Below are positions 1 to 10,443 of a stretch of DNA of 38,651 nucleotides, in pieces; position 1 is the stretch's first letter; each line of letters begins with the position of its first letter. Both the position numbers and the translations under genes were made by a program. This DNA is from Candidatus Gastranaerophilales bacterium. Lineage in GTDB: Bacteria; Cyanobacteriota; Vampirovibrionia; Gastranaerophilales; Gastranaerophilaceae. Below the pieces are notes generated by a model. It did no database searches. It saw nothing but the letters and a program-made list of their open reading frames with translations, and had not been told where the DNA came from. The DNA is taken from assembly GCA_944325815.1 (NCBI GenBank), contig CALVBV010000006.1, positions 1 to 38,651 of the forward strand, written 5' to 3'.

Positions 1-12
1 ATAAAAATATCT

Positions 13-77
13 CATTGAGGGTGTTTCAGCCTAAAAAAACAGCCTCAATGTAACTCAATGGGTATTGAGTTACATTG
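13..77. repeat. Tandem, mutually exclusive inverted repeats
   Basis: CATTGAGG (13-20) pairs with CCTCAATG (43-50), and the pairing continues inward through TGTTT/AAACA with one G-G mismatch. A second, perfect 14-bp stem joins CAATGTAACTCAAT (46-59) to ATTGAGTTACATTG (64-77) around a GGGT loop. The two stems share bases 46-50, so they cannot both form in full. There is no U-tract directly behind either one. It could be the end of a structured RNA or repeat that starts outside the window. Function is not recognised. Confidence 0.55.
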
Positions 78-85
78 GATGTAAC

Positions 86-118
86 AAAAAAAATACCATT
101 TAAAATGGTATTTTTTTT
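86..118 (-). terminator. Bidirectional Rho-independent terminator
   Basis: ATACCATT (93-100) and AATGGTAT (104-111) form a short-loop hairpin flanked by A8 on the left and T8 on the right, so it can work on either strand. It lies six bases beyond the stop codon of the minus-strand Cys-rich gene (124-474) and probably ends that transcript. Confidence 0.8.
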
Positions 119-123
119 ATTTT

Positions 124-474
124 CTACTTTGTCATTTCCTGCAATCTGTCACATGCGTCACAAGGTTTTGGTTGAGACTTCTGGCAAGGATCACATGGGG
201 TTTGCTTTGCACAAGGATCGCACGGCTTCTTACACGGATCACATTCCTGCTTCTTTATTGGCGCAGCCGCACCTGTACAAGGGTCACACTGGCATGGGTC
301 TTTTTTACATTTGTCACACTTCTTCTTTTGAGGTTTACAACCGCAATCTGCTTTTCTGCAATTATTTCCCCAGTATGCCGGATTTAAATTCGACCAGTCA
401 AAAGCGTTTGCACTTTGACTTCCAATAATTGAAACAATCCCCAAAACAGCCAATAATGATAATGTTTTTTTCAT
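124..474 (-). CDS. Secreted cysteine-rich CDPC-repeat protein
   Basis: A 116-residue protein of unknown function. Residues 1-24 are a typical Sec signal peptide (KK, a hydrophobic core, then a SANA-like cleavage site). The mature part has 16 cysteines, mostly as CDPC, CDKC or CDAC units spaced by Lys/Pro/Gln, so it is low complexity and very basic in its middle. The start is supported by AGGAG six bases upstream of the ATG. It is followed by a strong terminator and preceded by a possible extended -10 at 542-550, so it is probably monocistronic. Such spacing could bind metal ions or form disulphide-linked envelope material; that is inference. The opposite-strand open frames are mirror images of the CDPC repeat and are not genes. 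Confidence 0.8.
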   Translation of the reverse strand: MKKTLSLLAVLGIVSIIGSQSANAFDWSNLNPAYWGNNCRKADCGCKPQKKKCDKCKKDPCQCDPCTGAAAPIKKQECDPCKKPCDPCAKQTPCDPCQKSQPKPCDACDRLQEMTK

Positions 475-541
475 CTCTTACTCCTTTTTTACTTTTGATA
501 ACTGTATTTTTAATACATACTTATTGTAAAAAAAGAGAAAT

Positions 542-550
542 TTTATACCA
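542..550 (-). promoter_or_regulatory. Possible extended -10 for the Cys-rich gene
   Basis: On the minus strand TG-g-TATAAA reads at 550-542, an extended -10 without a convincing -35. It would start transcription near 535 and give a leader of about 60 bases ahead of the ATG at 474. This is a weak single-motif call. Confidence 0.3.
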
Positions 551-585
551 TAAGCCAATCGGGGATATTATTCATAGCCGGCAGG

Positions 586-4163
<3,578 letters not shown>

Positions 4164-4198
4164 AATCTTTCTCCTCTATCCCTCTGTATCTATTTAAC

Positions 4199-4226
4199 AT
4201 ACTAGCACAAAAAACATTCCTGTAAA
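4199..4226 (-). promoter_or_regulatory. Probable gyrA promoter
   Basis: Minus strand: -35 TTTACA (4226-4221), 16-base spacer, -10 TAGTAT (4204-4199) preceded by TG-c, i.e. also an extended -10. Initiation near 4192 would give a leader of about 30 bases containing the GAGGAG ribosome-binding site. Confidence 0.5.
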
Positions 4227-4333
4227 GTTTGCTGTCATAAAATAAAACCGATTTTATACACATTGTATATATACTTTAAATCCACTGTTCATAATATTTT
4301 AAACTATGTAACAATTTGTTTAAAAAAGGCAAT

Positions 4334-4361
4334 TTTACGAAACAAAATTACTTTATATATA
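4334..4361 (+). promoter_or_regulatory. Possible promoter of an intergenic RNA
   Basis: Plus strand TTTACG (4334-4339), 16 bases, TATATA (4356-4361). It lies in the 332-base gap between gyrA and the next minus-strand gene and points towards the terminator hairpin at 4465-4497. AT-rich background makes chance matches likely. Confidence 0.3.
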
Positions 4362-4367
4362 TGTAAG

Positions 4368-4497
4368 GATTAAGGAAAAAAAAAGACAAATTGAAAATAA
4401 TCAAGGCGTCAAAAACAAGAGTTTCTTTTTATACTCTCTCTTAATATCCTCGTGTTTATTTAATGTTTGCCATCAATCTCTTGGCAAACTTTTTTTT
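4368..4497 (+). ncRNA. Candidate small RNA ending in an intrinsic terminator
   Basis: The gap 4164-4495 holds no convincing protein gene. Near its end, GTTTGCCA (4465-4472) and TGGCAAAC (4482-4489) form an 8-bp stem followed on the plus strand by T8 (4490-4497). On the minus strand the same hairpin is followed by ATTAAATAAAC, so the U-tract favours plus-strand termination. No plus-strand protein gene lies upstream, and a possible promoter is at 4334-4361, so a transcript of about 130 bases is predicted. The alternative is that it only ends the convergent minus-strand gene, whose stop codon overlaps the T-tract. Confidence 0.35.
4465..4497 (+). terminator. Intrinsic terminator hairpin plus T8
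   Basis: Perfect 8-bp stem, 9-base loop, then eight T residues on the plus strand. It overlaps the stop codon of the minus-strand gene at 4496. Orientation by U-tract is plus; some activity on the minus strand is possible because of the preceding A-tract. Confidence 0.6.
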
Positions 4498-5080
4498 ACT
4501 TCTCCAAAGACGGCTTTAAATCCGGATTTACAGACTTGTTAATGATTTTTGGAATTTCTGCTTTTTCTATATCTTTTATTACTCTCTTACGCAGCTTTGC
4601 AAACTCTTCCTTTACAGTTTCTATATCCAAACTGCTCGTCACGCTGTACCGCTTTACATACTGAATGGCAATAGTTCCGCATTCAGGAGATTTTTCATAC
4701 TTAAATACATTAAACTCTAATATAACAGGCAAATTTTGACTATTGATTAAAATAAAATCTAACATTCCTGTATTTTCTTCCTCGTTCACATATATTGCAC
4801 TTGGACAATTGATTACATCTAAGTACTCACGGAAACTTTCTGCTTGGCTAATCGGTGAATACATATTTGGGAAATGGTGAACCGCAATCATTTCTGTCCA
4901 GGTATTAACTCCTTCTCCAAATTTGTAATACTCGTTCAAATAACCATTATTTTCTTCACTTTTTACGCTGTATAACAGTCGATATTTATTTCCTTCAAAT
5001 TTTACAATATTATCATCTTTTGCAAATGCGGTATTCACAAAACAAAGTAGTATTAACAGCAGTGTCCAAATCTTTTTCAT
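4496..5080 (-). CDS. Exported protein of unknown function
   Basis: A 194-residue protein, not recognised. Residues 1-20 (MKKIWTLLL...NTAFA) form a clear signal peptide with an AFA cleavage site, so it is exported. The mature part looks like a mixed alpha/beta domain (an FPNMYSPISQAESFREYL stretch in the middle) followed by a charged helical tail rich in Lys/Glu. The ORF is open for nine more codons upstream, but the ATG at 5080 is preferred: AGGAG lies six bases before it and the signal peptide starts there. It follows the 5129-5347 ORF by 48 bases and could share its transcript. Confidence 0.7.
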   Translation of the reverse strand: MKKIWTLLLILLCFVNTAFAKDDNIVKFEGNKYRLLYSVKSEENNGYLNEYYKFGEGVNTWTEMIAVHHFPNMYSPISQAESFREYLDVINCPSAIYVNEEENTGMLDFILINSQNLPVILEFNVFKYEKSPECGTIAIQYVKRYSVTSSLDIETVKEEFAKLRKRVIKDIEKAEIPKIINKSVNPDLKPSLEK

Positions 5081-5128
5081 ATACATCTCCTGCCAAAAGA
5101 ATAGCATACTAAAAACTTTTTGTGAACA

Positions 5129-5347
5129 CTAACTTACAAAAGCACGTGCCAAAAGCTCAGCAGGTTCCGCTATTGCTGTGCTGTAAATTATGAAATCATT
5201 ATCCGGCGCAAAGTATTTTCGCATTGCACTGCGGTTTGTTACTTTTTCATAACAAACGTACGAATCCACATTATCCTTCAAGTAGCCGGCAAAAATCCTC
5301 TGCTTGTGGGACAAATTATAGTCCTTCAAGTTTTTGACGATATACAT
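5129..5347 (-). CDS. Small hypothetical protein
   Basis: A 72-residue ORF in the same direction as the exported-protein gene downstream. No family is recognised; it has no signal peptide or membrane helix, and the composition is ordinary for a soluble protein. There is no good Shine-Dalgarno. TATAAT lies only eight bases before the ATG, so a transcript would be nearly leaderless. The reading frame looks protein-like, but the short length and weak start leave real doubt. Confidence 0.45.
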   Translation of the reverse strand: MYIVKNLKDYNLSHKQRIFAGYLKDNVDSYVCYEKVTNRSAMRKYFAPDNDFIIYSTAIAEPAELLARAFVS

Positions 5348-5426
5348 ATACCTATATTATATATCATTTAAATATAAATATGTATTAATTTCGTAAAAGC
5401 TTTACATATCTTTACCTAATAATATA

Positions 5427-5454
5427 CAAAAAACACCTCTTTAGTTGAGGTGTC
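5427..5454 (-). terminator. Intrinsic terminator of the basic secreted protein gene
   Basis: ACACCTC (5433-5439) pairs with GAGGTGT (5447-5453). On the minus strand the hairpin is followed by six T residues. It starts just after the stop of the gene at 5460-5834. Confidence 0.8.
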
Positions 5455-5459
5455 TTTAT

Positions 5460-5834
5460 TTATCTTCTTCTAAAAAAACGCGCCAGTCTGCTTTGTCTGC
5501 GAGGTTCTTTCTTCTGAACTTTTTTCTTATGGTGAAAACCTCTGAACTCGTGTTTTTTATTCTTTTGATATCTCTTTACCTGCTTTTTGTGCTCTTTTTT
5601 CTTTTTCAGCCAAAAATTCTTTTTGGGTTTATTAACTTCTTTTCCAGGGGCTTTCTTTACATCCCGTTTGGGCTTTTTGAAAATAGTTTTATGTTTTGCT
5701 GCCGGTTTTTGTCTAAATTCTTTTCGCGGATGATTTTTCATATCCCTATGCGGTTTCGCTAAACATTCAGAAGCCAGCCCCATAGTTAAAAACACTGCAC
5801 CCGCAATTAAGAAAGATAAAAATTTCTTATTCAT
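5460..5834 (-). CDS. Secreted, extremely basic low-complexity protein
   Basis: A 124-residue protein of unknown function. It begins with a signal peptide (residues 1-26, MNKKFLSFLIAGAV... ending near CLA). Most of what follows is Lys, Arg, His and Phe, with an RRR end and hardly any acidic residues. Mature charge is therefore very high; binding to anionic envelope polymers, LPS or nucleic acid is possible but unproven. AGGGGAGAAGT before the ATG is a strong ribosome-binding site. A promoter (TTGTTA-18-TATATT at 5909-5880) and a terminator bracket it as a single-gene unit. Confidence 0.7.
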   Translation of the reverse strand: MNKKFLSFLIAGAVFLTMGLASECLAKPHRDMKNHPRKEFRQKPAAKHKTIFKKPKRDVKKAPGKEVNKPKKNFWLKKKKEHKKQVKRYQKNKKHEFRGFHHKKKVQKKEPRRQSRLARFFRRR

Positions 5835-5879
5835 ACTTCTCCCCTTTCTGTTTCTCTAAATAAACCTGTAATTTAAACG

Positions 5880-5909
5880 AATATAAATTTAAAATGTTCA
5901 TTTTAACAA
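5880..5909 (-). promoter_or_regulatory. Probable promoter of the basic secreted protein gene
   Basis: Minus strand TTGTTA (5909-5904), 18 bases, TATATT (5885-5880). The -35 abuts the terminator hairpin of the upstream tRNA, so the two units are packed end to end. Confidence 0.4.
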
Positions 5910-5910
5910 A

Positions 5911-5935
5911 AAACTCTCCGGGGAGAGTAAAAAAA
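5911..5935 (-). terminator. Terminator of the tRNA-Arg unit
   Basis: ACTCTC (5913-5918), CGGG loop, GAGAGT (5923-5928), with A/T tracts on both sides. It lies immediately downstream of the tRNA on the minus strand. Confidence 0.75.
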
Positions 5936-6009
<74 letters not shown>

Positions 6010-6030
6010 ATTTTACATTTTCTATGATTT

Positions 6031-6059
6031 ACTATAACAGTAACATAAAAAAAATTCAA
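6031..6059 (-). promoter_or_regulatory. tRNA-Arg promoter
   Basis: Minus strand -35 TTGAAT (6059-6054), exactly 17 bases, -10 TATAGT (6036-6031). Initiation would be near 6024, about 15 bases before the mature tRNA 5' end at 6009. Confidence 0.65.
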
Positions 6060-6071
6060 CTTTGGGACTTT

Positions 6072-6476
6072 TTAATATTCTTTCAATTTTGACAAGAAGC
6101 TCTTCACGGCCTTCTGAACATTCTCATTTAATGTGCCCTCGGCAGATTCTGTCATTGCTCTTGAAAACAAATTAATCGGAGATATGTCGCCATAGTTGAG
6201 TCTTTTACTTCTTAAATTTTGAACAAAGTCTGACATTACGATTTTATTATTTTCCACTTCTTTAATCACTGGCAAAAACATATCATCATTAACCGCCATA
6301 TCAGTATATGCCTCCAGTTTACCTTTAAATTTTTCGACCATCGGACCTCTGTACTCCGGGCGGGGACCAAATGAATAAGAGCGTGATATCTCTGCATTAT
6401 ATGCTGATTTTACGGCTTTATTCAACCCTCGTAAAACTTCTTTTTTACCCTGAAAAGACACATTTGATACTTGCAT
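6072..6476 (-). CDS. Small lineage protein with N-terminal NVSFQGK motif
   Basis: A 134-residue soluble, mostly helical protein of unknown function. It starts MQVSNVSFQGKKE; a comparable N-terminal F-x-[GA]-K motif occurs in the 22052-22486 product (INFGAK) and an internal one in 27076-28278 (NISFKG). I associate such short motifs with Gastranaerophilales hypothetical proteins, from memory. AGGAGG lies seven bases before the ATG, an excellent start. There is no signal peptide or membrane segment. It lies upstream of the tRNA in the same direction, and a separate promoter serves the tRNA. Confidence 0.7.
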   Translation of the reverse strand: MQVSNVSFQGKKEVLRGLNKAVKSAYNAEISRSYSFGPRPEYRGPMVEKFKGKLEAYTDMAVNDDMFLPVIKEVENNKIVMSDFVQNLRSKRLNYGDISPINLFSRAMTESAEGTLNENVQKAVKSFLSKLKEY

Positions 6477-6521
6477 ATTTTACCTCCTATGTACTATCTG
6501 AAAAACTCATAAATATATTTT

Positions 6522-6550
6522 TTGCTATTTTGTAATAAAATAATTATATA
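6522..6550 (+). promoter_or_regulatory. Probable promoter of the pfkB-type kinase operon
   Basis: TTGCTA (6522-6527), 17 bases, TATATA (6545-6550). It precedes the ATG at 6580 with a GAGGAG site in between. Confidence 0.5.
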
Positions 6551-6579
6551 CAGAAAATTGATTATAGAGGAGAAAAGGT

Positions 6580-7623
6580 ATGACAAAGATTTTAACAATC
6601 GGCAGCGCTACAATGGATGTTTTTGTAGAGTGTGACGAAGCTAATATTGTTTCTGTTTGCTCAAAAAATAAAAATTCAGATTTTATGAGTTATCCTTACG
6701 GCTCTAAAATTGATATTTCAACCTTTTCTTCAAACGTAGGCGGAGGCGGGGTTAATACGGCCTGCAACTTTGCTAATCTGGGATTTGATACTTCTGCAAT
6801 TTTTAAAATAGGTGAAGATATTTATTCTGAAGGGGTTTTATCTTCATTTAAAAATAAAAATGTAAAATTAGATAATATTATACAAAAGAAAGATACTTCC
6901 ACGGGATTTTCTATTATCCTTGTAAGTTTTCAGGGAGACAGAACCGTGCTTGCACACAGAGGCGCAAACGCCGAGATAAGAGAAGATGAAATTAATTTTG
7001 ATGCAATAAAAGAAGCGGATTTTATGTACGTTGCACCTCTGAACGGCGAATCAAATAAAGTTTTGGAACCGATTGTTCAATATGCGCATAAACATGGAAC
7101 AAGAATCTGTTTTAACGCAGGAACTACAAGCTTAAAAAGAGGTTTTGAACATATAAAAACGATTCTTAAATCCGCACATATCGTTGTTATGAATAAAGAA
7201 GAAGCAATGATGGCTACAGGGATTCAGGTCAGACCGGATACTAAGACAGAAAAGTTTTCACACCAACTGATACATGATGACATCAAAAAAATGCTTACAA
7301 CGCTTAAAGTTATGGATTATCAGGTTATTGTAATAACTGACGGCGGACGCGGTGCTTATGCTTATGACGGTCAGAAATTCTACTTATGTCCTGTATTCCC
7401 GTCGCCTGTAATATCTACACTTGGTGCCGGTGACGCATTTGCTTCAACTTTCTGCGGGGCTTTAGGAAAAACTAAGTTAAATGTCGGATTGTCTTTGATG
7501 TACGCATCTGTTAACTCGGCATCTGTAGTATCAGCATTCGGTGCAACAGAAGGTTTGCTGACTTTTGAACAGATTGAAGAAAAGTTGAAGAGTAATCCTG
7601 ACTATACTTATCTGGAAGGTTAA
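6580..7623 (+). CDS. PfkB-family (ribokinase-like) sugar or nucleoside kinase
   Basis: A 347-residue ATP-dependent kinase of the ribokinase superfamily. The glycine-rich N-terminal signature is seen as GGGGVNTACNFANLG near residues 53-67, and the C-terminal signature as STLGAGDAF near 284-292. The GAGD catalytic Asp and anion-hole glycines are present, but the family's leading Asp (normally DTxGAGD) is Ser. The acceptor cannot be told from sequence; ribose, fructose or adenosine-type substrates are all possible. GAGGAGAAAAGGT before the ATG is a strong start. The next gene begins two bases after its stop, so the two are cotranscribed. Confidence 0.85.
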   Translation: MTKILTIGSATMDVFVECDEANIVSVCSKNKNSDFMSYPYGSKIDISTFSSNVGGGGVNTACNFANLGFDTSAIFKIGEDIYSEGVLSSFKNKNVKLDNIIQKKDTSTGFSIILVSFQGDRTVLAHRGANAEIREDEINFDAIKEADFMYVAPLNGESNKVLEPIVQYAHKHGTRICFNAGTTSLKRGFEHIKTILKSAHIVVMNKEEAMMATGIQVRPDTKTEKFSHQLIHDDIKKMLTTLKVMDYQVIVITDGGRGAYAYDGQKFYLCPVFPSPVISTLGAGDAFASTFCGALGKTKLNVGLSLMYASVNSASVVSAFGATEGLLTFEQIEEKLKSNPDYTYLEG

Positions 7624-7624
7624 G

Positions 7625-8248
7625 ATGTTTAAGCAGCTCTCTCCAAACATGCTTAAGACTTTTGAGGTTTGCCCTAAAAAGTTTTATCTACGGTATGTTA
7701 AGAATATCTCTATGCCTGTAAACGACGATATTTTTGAATTTGGTAAAAATATCCATGCTCTGGCATCTTACTACCTGAGAAAAGAAAATATAGACCAGAT
7801 GGAAAAAGCTCTTACTCCAAGGGAAGCAGAGGTTTGGAAGTTTTTGAAAGGTATAAAGTATTTCGGATTTGAAGTTGTTAATACGGAATATAATCTTGCG
7901 GTAAAAGTCGGCGATTGTTTCTTCGGCGGAAGATTAGACGCGCTTGTGAAAGAAGGAGAAGATTATTATATTCTGGATTATAAAACCGGTGCGATTCCTA
8001 AGAATCCAAAGTATGATTTCCAGACAATAATATACCTGCTTGCAGTAAAAGAATTTTTTAAGACAGAAAATGTTATTTTTGTTTATTTGGACTTGAAAAA
8101 CAGAGATGAATTAAAAATCACACTAACACCTGAACTTGAGGCAGAGTACAGAGACAAGCTTATAAGAACGTCAGCGAAAATTGCGAGCGGAGAATTTCCC
8201 GGAAACAAATCCGACTGCAGGTGTGATTATTCTATGATTTGCTATTAA
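7625..8248 (+). CDS. PD-(D/E)XK nuclease domain protein, Cas4/AddB-like Fe-S type
   Basis: A 207-residue single-domain nuclease of the RecB/Cas4 (PDDEXK_1) superfamily. GRLDAL (D105), ILDYKTG (D118, K120) and QTIIY (Q133, Y137) are the catalytic motifs in the usual order. Cys16 near the N-terminus and Cys198, Cys200 and Cys206 at the C-terminus resemble the four-Cys iron-sulphur staple of AddB and Cas4, although the C-terminal spacing is C-x-C-x5-C instead of C-x2-C-x5-C. No helicase, cas or recombination gene is nearby; its partner is the sugar kinase just upstream, so its biological role is open. GAAGG gives the start. It ends two bases short of the convergent toxin gene. Confidence 0.82.
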   Translation: MFKQLSPNMLKTFEVCPKKFYLRYVKNISMPVNDDIFEFGKNIHALASYYLRKENIDQMEKALTPREAEVWKFLKGIKYFGFEVVNTEYNLAVKVGDCFFGGRLDALVKEGEDYYILDYKTGAIPKNPKYDFQTIIYLLAVKEFFKTENVIFVYLDLKNRDELKITLTPELEAEYRDKLIRTSAKIASGEFPGNKSDCRCDYSMICY

Positions 8249-8250
8249 AT

Positions 8251-8550
8251 TTAAAACAATAAACTATAATCTTGATATTCAGATAAAACTCTTAAAATAT
8301 AAACATTGTTGTCCTCAACAAAATATACGATGCTATATCCCCATTTTATAGTAAAAAATAAAACATTTTCATCTGTATATTCCGGCCTTTTTTTACCCAT
8401 CTGTGGGAATTTAGATAAATGTATAAACAGTTTTTTTAATGTTTTTGCAAATTCATAAGAGGCATTTTTATTATCCAATTCAATATAAGCAATAATATCG
8501 TTAATATCTGCTTGTGCCTGTTCTGTTATTATAACTTCTAATTTACTCAT
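8251..8550 (-). CDS. parE: ParE/RelE-family toxin
   Basis: About 99 residues, the usual size of this superfamily (ParE inhibits gyrase, RelE cleaves mRNA on ribosomes). The pattern fits ParE: an N-terminal helical hairpin (ITEQAQADINDIIAYIE), a PQMGKKRPEY loop, then the FTIKWGYSIVYFVEDNNVYILRV strands. ATG 8550 is preferred over the ATG three codons upstream; either overlaps the antitoxin stop, which means coupled translation. It sits second in a two-gene antitoxin-toxin operon. Target cannot be deduced from sequence. Confidence 0.85.
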   Translation of the reverse strand: MSKLEVIITEQAQADINDIIAYIELDNKNASYEFAKTLKKLFIHLSKFPQMGKKRPEYTDENVLFFTIKWGYSIVYFVEDNNVYILRVLSEYQDYSLLF

Positions 8551-8791
8551 ATTTAGCAATTAACTCATCAATAAATGCCATACCGTCAGCTACTCTTCCC
8601 TCATTTATGTCTTCAAATCCTTTTTTAATTTCTGAGTCAATAACTTCTCTGCGTTTTTTGGCCATAGATGTTTGTACTATCAAAACCTCTATATTAGCAT
8701 TTATAGCCTCGCTAAGTGTTTTATAGATACCGGAGGCAACTTGATTTTGTAAAAACTTTTTTACGTCTGGTGATAAAGATATATTGTCCAT
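8543..8791 (-). CDS. parD: ParD-type antitoxin
   Basis: An 82-residue antitoxin partner. The N-terminus (NISLSPDVKKFLQNQVASGIYKTLSEAINANIEVL) is a ribbon-helix-helix fold typical of ParD/CopG; the charged C-terminal helix (EGRVADGMAFIDELIAKY) would wrap the toxin. AGGAG lies six bases before the ATG. TATAAT upstream (GTTATAATC) suggests its own promoter, likely autorepressed by the complex, as in known parDE operons. The operon is wedged between a convergent nuclease gene and the divergent tatD gene. Confidence 0.82.
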   Translation of the reverse strand: MDNISLSPDVKKFLQNQVASGIYKTLSEAINANIEVLIVQTSMAKKRREVIDSEIKKGFEDINEGRVADGMAFIDELIAKYE

Positions 8792-8858
8792 ACCTAACTC
8801 CTGATTATAACTTTAGTTTAACAAATTCTTCACCAAAATACAACCCGAATCTATACTA

Positions 8859-8867
8859 TGATATAAT
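8859..8867 (+). promoter_or_regulatory. Extended -10 promoter giving a leaderless tatD mRNA
   Basis: TG-a-TATAAT occupies 8859-8867 and is followed by exactly six bases (TAAGCT) before ATG 8874. Transcription starting about seven bases after the -10 would begin at the A of the start codon. There is no clear -35 and no Shine-Dalgarno. The same layout occurs before era and rsgA. Confidence 0.6.
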
Positions 8868-8873
8868 TAAGCT

Positions 8874-9632
8874 ATGAAGGATTATCTTATAGATACACAT
8901 GCCCATATAGATATGCTTGAGGAACCTGTCAGTAAAGTTCTTCAAGATATGGCAGAGCTTGGAGTAAAGAAAGCTGTCATACCTTCTGTAGAATTTCAAT
9001 ATTTTGATAAGATATTGGAAATTGCAAAATCAAACGAAAATCTTTTTGCAATGCTTGGGATTTACCCTTCTGAGGCAAAAACTTACAATCAGGAAGTTGA
9101 AGATAGAATCATAAAAGAGGCAGGAAATATTGTTGCGATTGGAGAAATCGGGCTTGATTATTATTGGGATACCTCATTTAAGGATTTGCAGCAAGAAGTG
9201 TTTATAAAGCAGATAAAACTTGCCAATAAACTCGGTTTGCCGATTGCAGTGCATAACAGAGATGCTCATAAGGATACTTATGATATTTTAAAAGAACATA
9301 ATTCAGGCTCAAAAATTCTATTTCACTGTTTTTCAGGCAGCGTAGAGTTTATGAGAGAATGTGTAAAAGAAGGCTGGTACATTGCTCTTGGAGGTGTTGT
9401 AACTTTCAAAAATGCTGTTAAGATGAAAGATGTTGCAAGAGAAGTTCCGCTCGACAGGCTTGTTCTTGAGACGGATTCTCCGTACTTAACTCCGGTACCG
9501 TTTAGAGGAAAGCCGAATAAGCCTGCTTATGTTAAGTATGTAGCTGATGAGATTGCAAATATAAGAAATATGTCCCTTGAAGAATTAATAGATATAACAA
9601 CAAGCAACGCAGAAAGGTTTTTCGGGATTTGA
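8874..9632 (+). CDS. tatD: TatD-family metal-dependent DNase/hydrolase
   Basis: A 252-residue TIM-barrel amidohydrolase-type nuclease with two divalent metals; family members act as 3'-5' exonucleases and in DNA or D-aminoacyl repair. All ligands are seen: HxH (H9, H11), E91 in EIGLDYYWD, H127 in HNRDAH, H151 in FHCFSGS and D201 in LETDSPYLTP. The start is fixed by family alignment (MKDYLIDTHAHID) even though there is no ribosome-binding site; an extended -10 ends six bases upstream. Its stop overlaps the TTG start of tlyA by three bases, so the pair is translationally coupled. Confidence 0.94.
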   Translation: MKDYLIDTHAHIDMLEEPVSKVLQDMAELGVKKAVIPSVEFQYFDKILEIAKSNENLFAMLGIYPSEAKTYNQEVEDRIIKEAGNIVAIGEIGLDYYWDTSFKDLQQEVFIKQIKLANKLGLPIAVHNRDAHKDTYDILKEHNSGSKILFHCFSGSVEFMRECVKEGWYIALGGVVTFKNAVKMKDVAREVPLDRLVLETDSPYLTPVPFRGKPNKPAYVKYVADEIANIRNMSLEELIDITTSNAERFFGI

Positions 9633-10438
9633 AAAAAGAACGTTTGGATAAAATTTTAGTTGATTTAGGGTATTTTGAAAACAAAAGCAAGGCTTCTGCC
9701 GCGATTCTTGCCGGGAATGTAATGATTGGGACTGAGGTTATAACAAAGGCCGGATTCCAGATAGACCCTTCAAAAGAATACGATTTTCACGTAAAATCCA
9801 TGCCTTACGTATCAAGAGGCGGATTTAAGCTTCAAAAAGCTCTGGAAAGCTTTGATGTCACGGTTAAAGACAGAATTTGCCTTGATGCAGGTGCTTCTAC
9901 AGGCGGATTTACGGATTGTCTGCTGCAGCACGGTGCAAAATTTGTTTATGCCGTTGATGTAGGATACGGTCAGCTGGACTGGAAAATCAGAAGCTCAAAA
10001 CAGGTTAAAACTATTGAAAAGACTAATCTTAGAACTTGCGCGTTTTCTGATATTTACGCTGATGGCGAACCCGTTGCGGATTTGCTTGTATCAGACTTGT
10101 CTTTTATATCGCTAGAAAAAGTTCTTCCAAATCTAAAAACATTAATGAATCCTGAGTTTCATGAAATGATTTGCCTTATAAAACCCCAATTTGAAGCAGG
10201 AAAAGAGCTTATTGAAAAAGGCGGAGTTGTAAGAGATTCTAATACACATATTATGGTAATAGAAAATGTTCTTAAATGTATAACGGGGCTAAATTACGCT
10301 ATAAAAGGACTGACTTACTCTTCTATAAAAGGCCCTGCCGGAAATATAGAATATCTGGTCTGGTTTTCAACCCAACCGGAAGACGGCATAGAGCCTGACA
10401 TAAAAGAAGTTGTAGAGTGTGCACATTCAAATCTGTAA
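9629..10438 (+). CDS. tlyA: TlyA-family 16S/23S rRNA 2'-O-methyltransferase
   Basis: A 269-residue protein, the normal TlyA length. An S4-like RNA-binding domain covers about residues 1-60 (ERLDKILVDLGYFENKSKA), followed by an FtsJ/RrmJ-type methyltransferase: K67 (RGGFKLQKAL), SAM motif LDAGASTGGF (85-94), D156 (VSDLSFISL) and K185 (LIKPQFEAG). Characterised members methylate C1920 of 23S rRNA and, in the long subtype, C1409 of 16S rRNA, which affects capreomycin sensitivity; the older hemolysin name is not reliable. The start is TTG within the TTGA overlap with tatD, chosen because the S4 domain begins there. Convergent with the TPR gene five bases away. Confidence 0.93.
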   Translation: MKKERLDKILVDLGYFENKSKASAAILAGNVMIGTEVITKAGFQIDPSKEYDFHVKSMPYVSRGGFKLQKALESFDVTVKDRICLDAGASTGGFTDCLLQHGAKFVYAVDVGYGQLDWKIRSSKQVKTIEKTNLRTCAFSDIYADGEPVADLLVSDLSFISLEKVLPNLKTLMNPEFHEMICLIKPQFEAGKELIEKGGVVRDSNTHIMVIENVLKCITGLNYAIKGLTYSSIKGPAGNIEYLVWFSTQPEDGIEPDIKEVVECAHSNL

Positions 10439-10443
10439 ATAAA

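Noticed and set aside
75-428. 117-codon plus-strand ORF over the Cys-rich gene
   Set aside because: It mirrors the CDPC repeats in another frame, starts inside the terminator region and has no ribosome-binding site; the minus-strand gene has signal peptide, RBS and terminator.
7625-8248. Nuclease gene as Cas4 of a CRISPR system
   Set aside because: No cas gene and no repeat-spacer array in the window; Cys spacing also differs.
8251-8791. The parDE operon as part of a larger mobile element
   Set aside because: No integrase, transposase, direct repeats or composition change at its edges; only the two genes are seen.
9629-10438. TlyA as a hemolysin
   Set aside because: Sequence shows S4 and methyltransferase domains; the rRNA methylase role explains the family better than pore formation.
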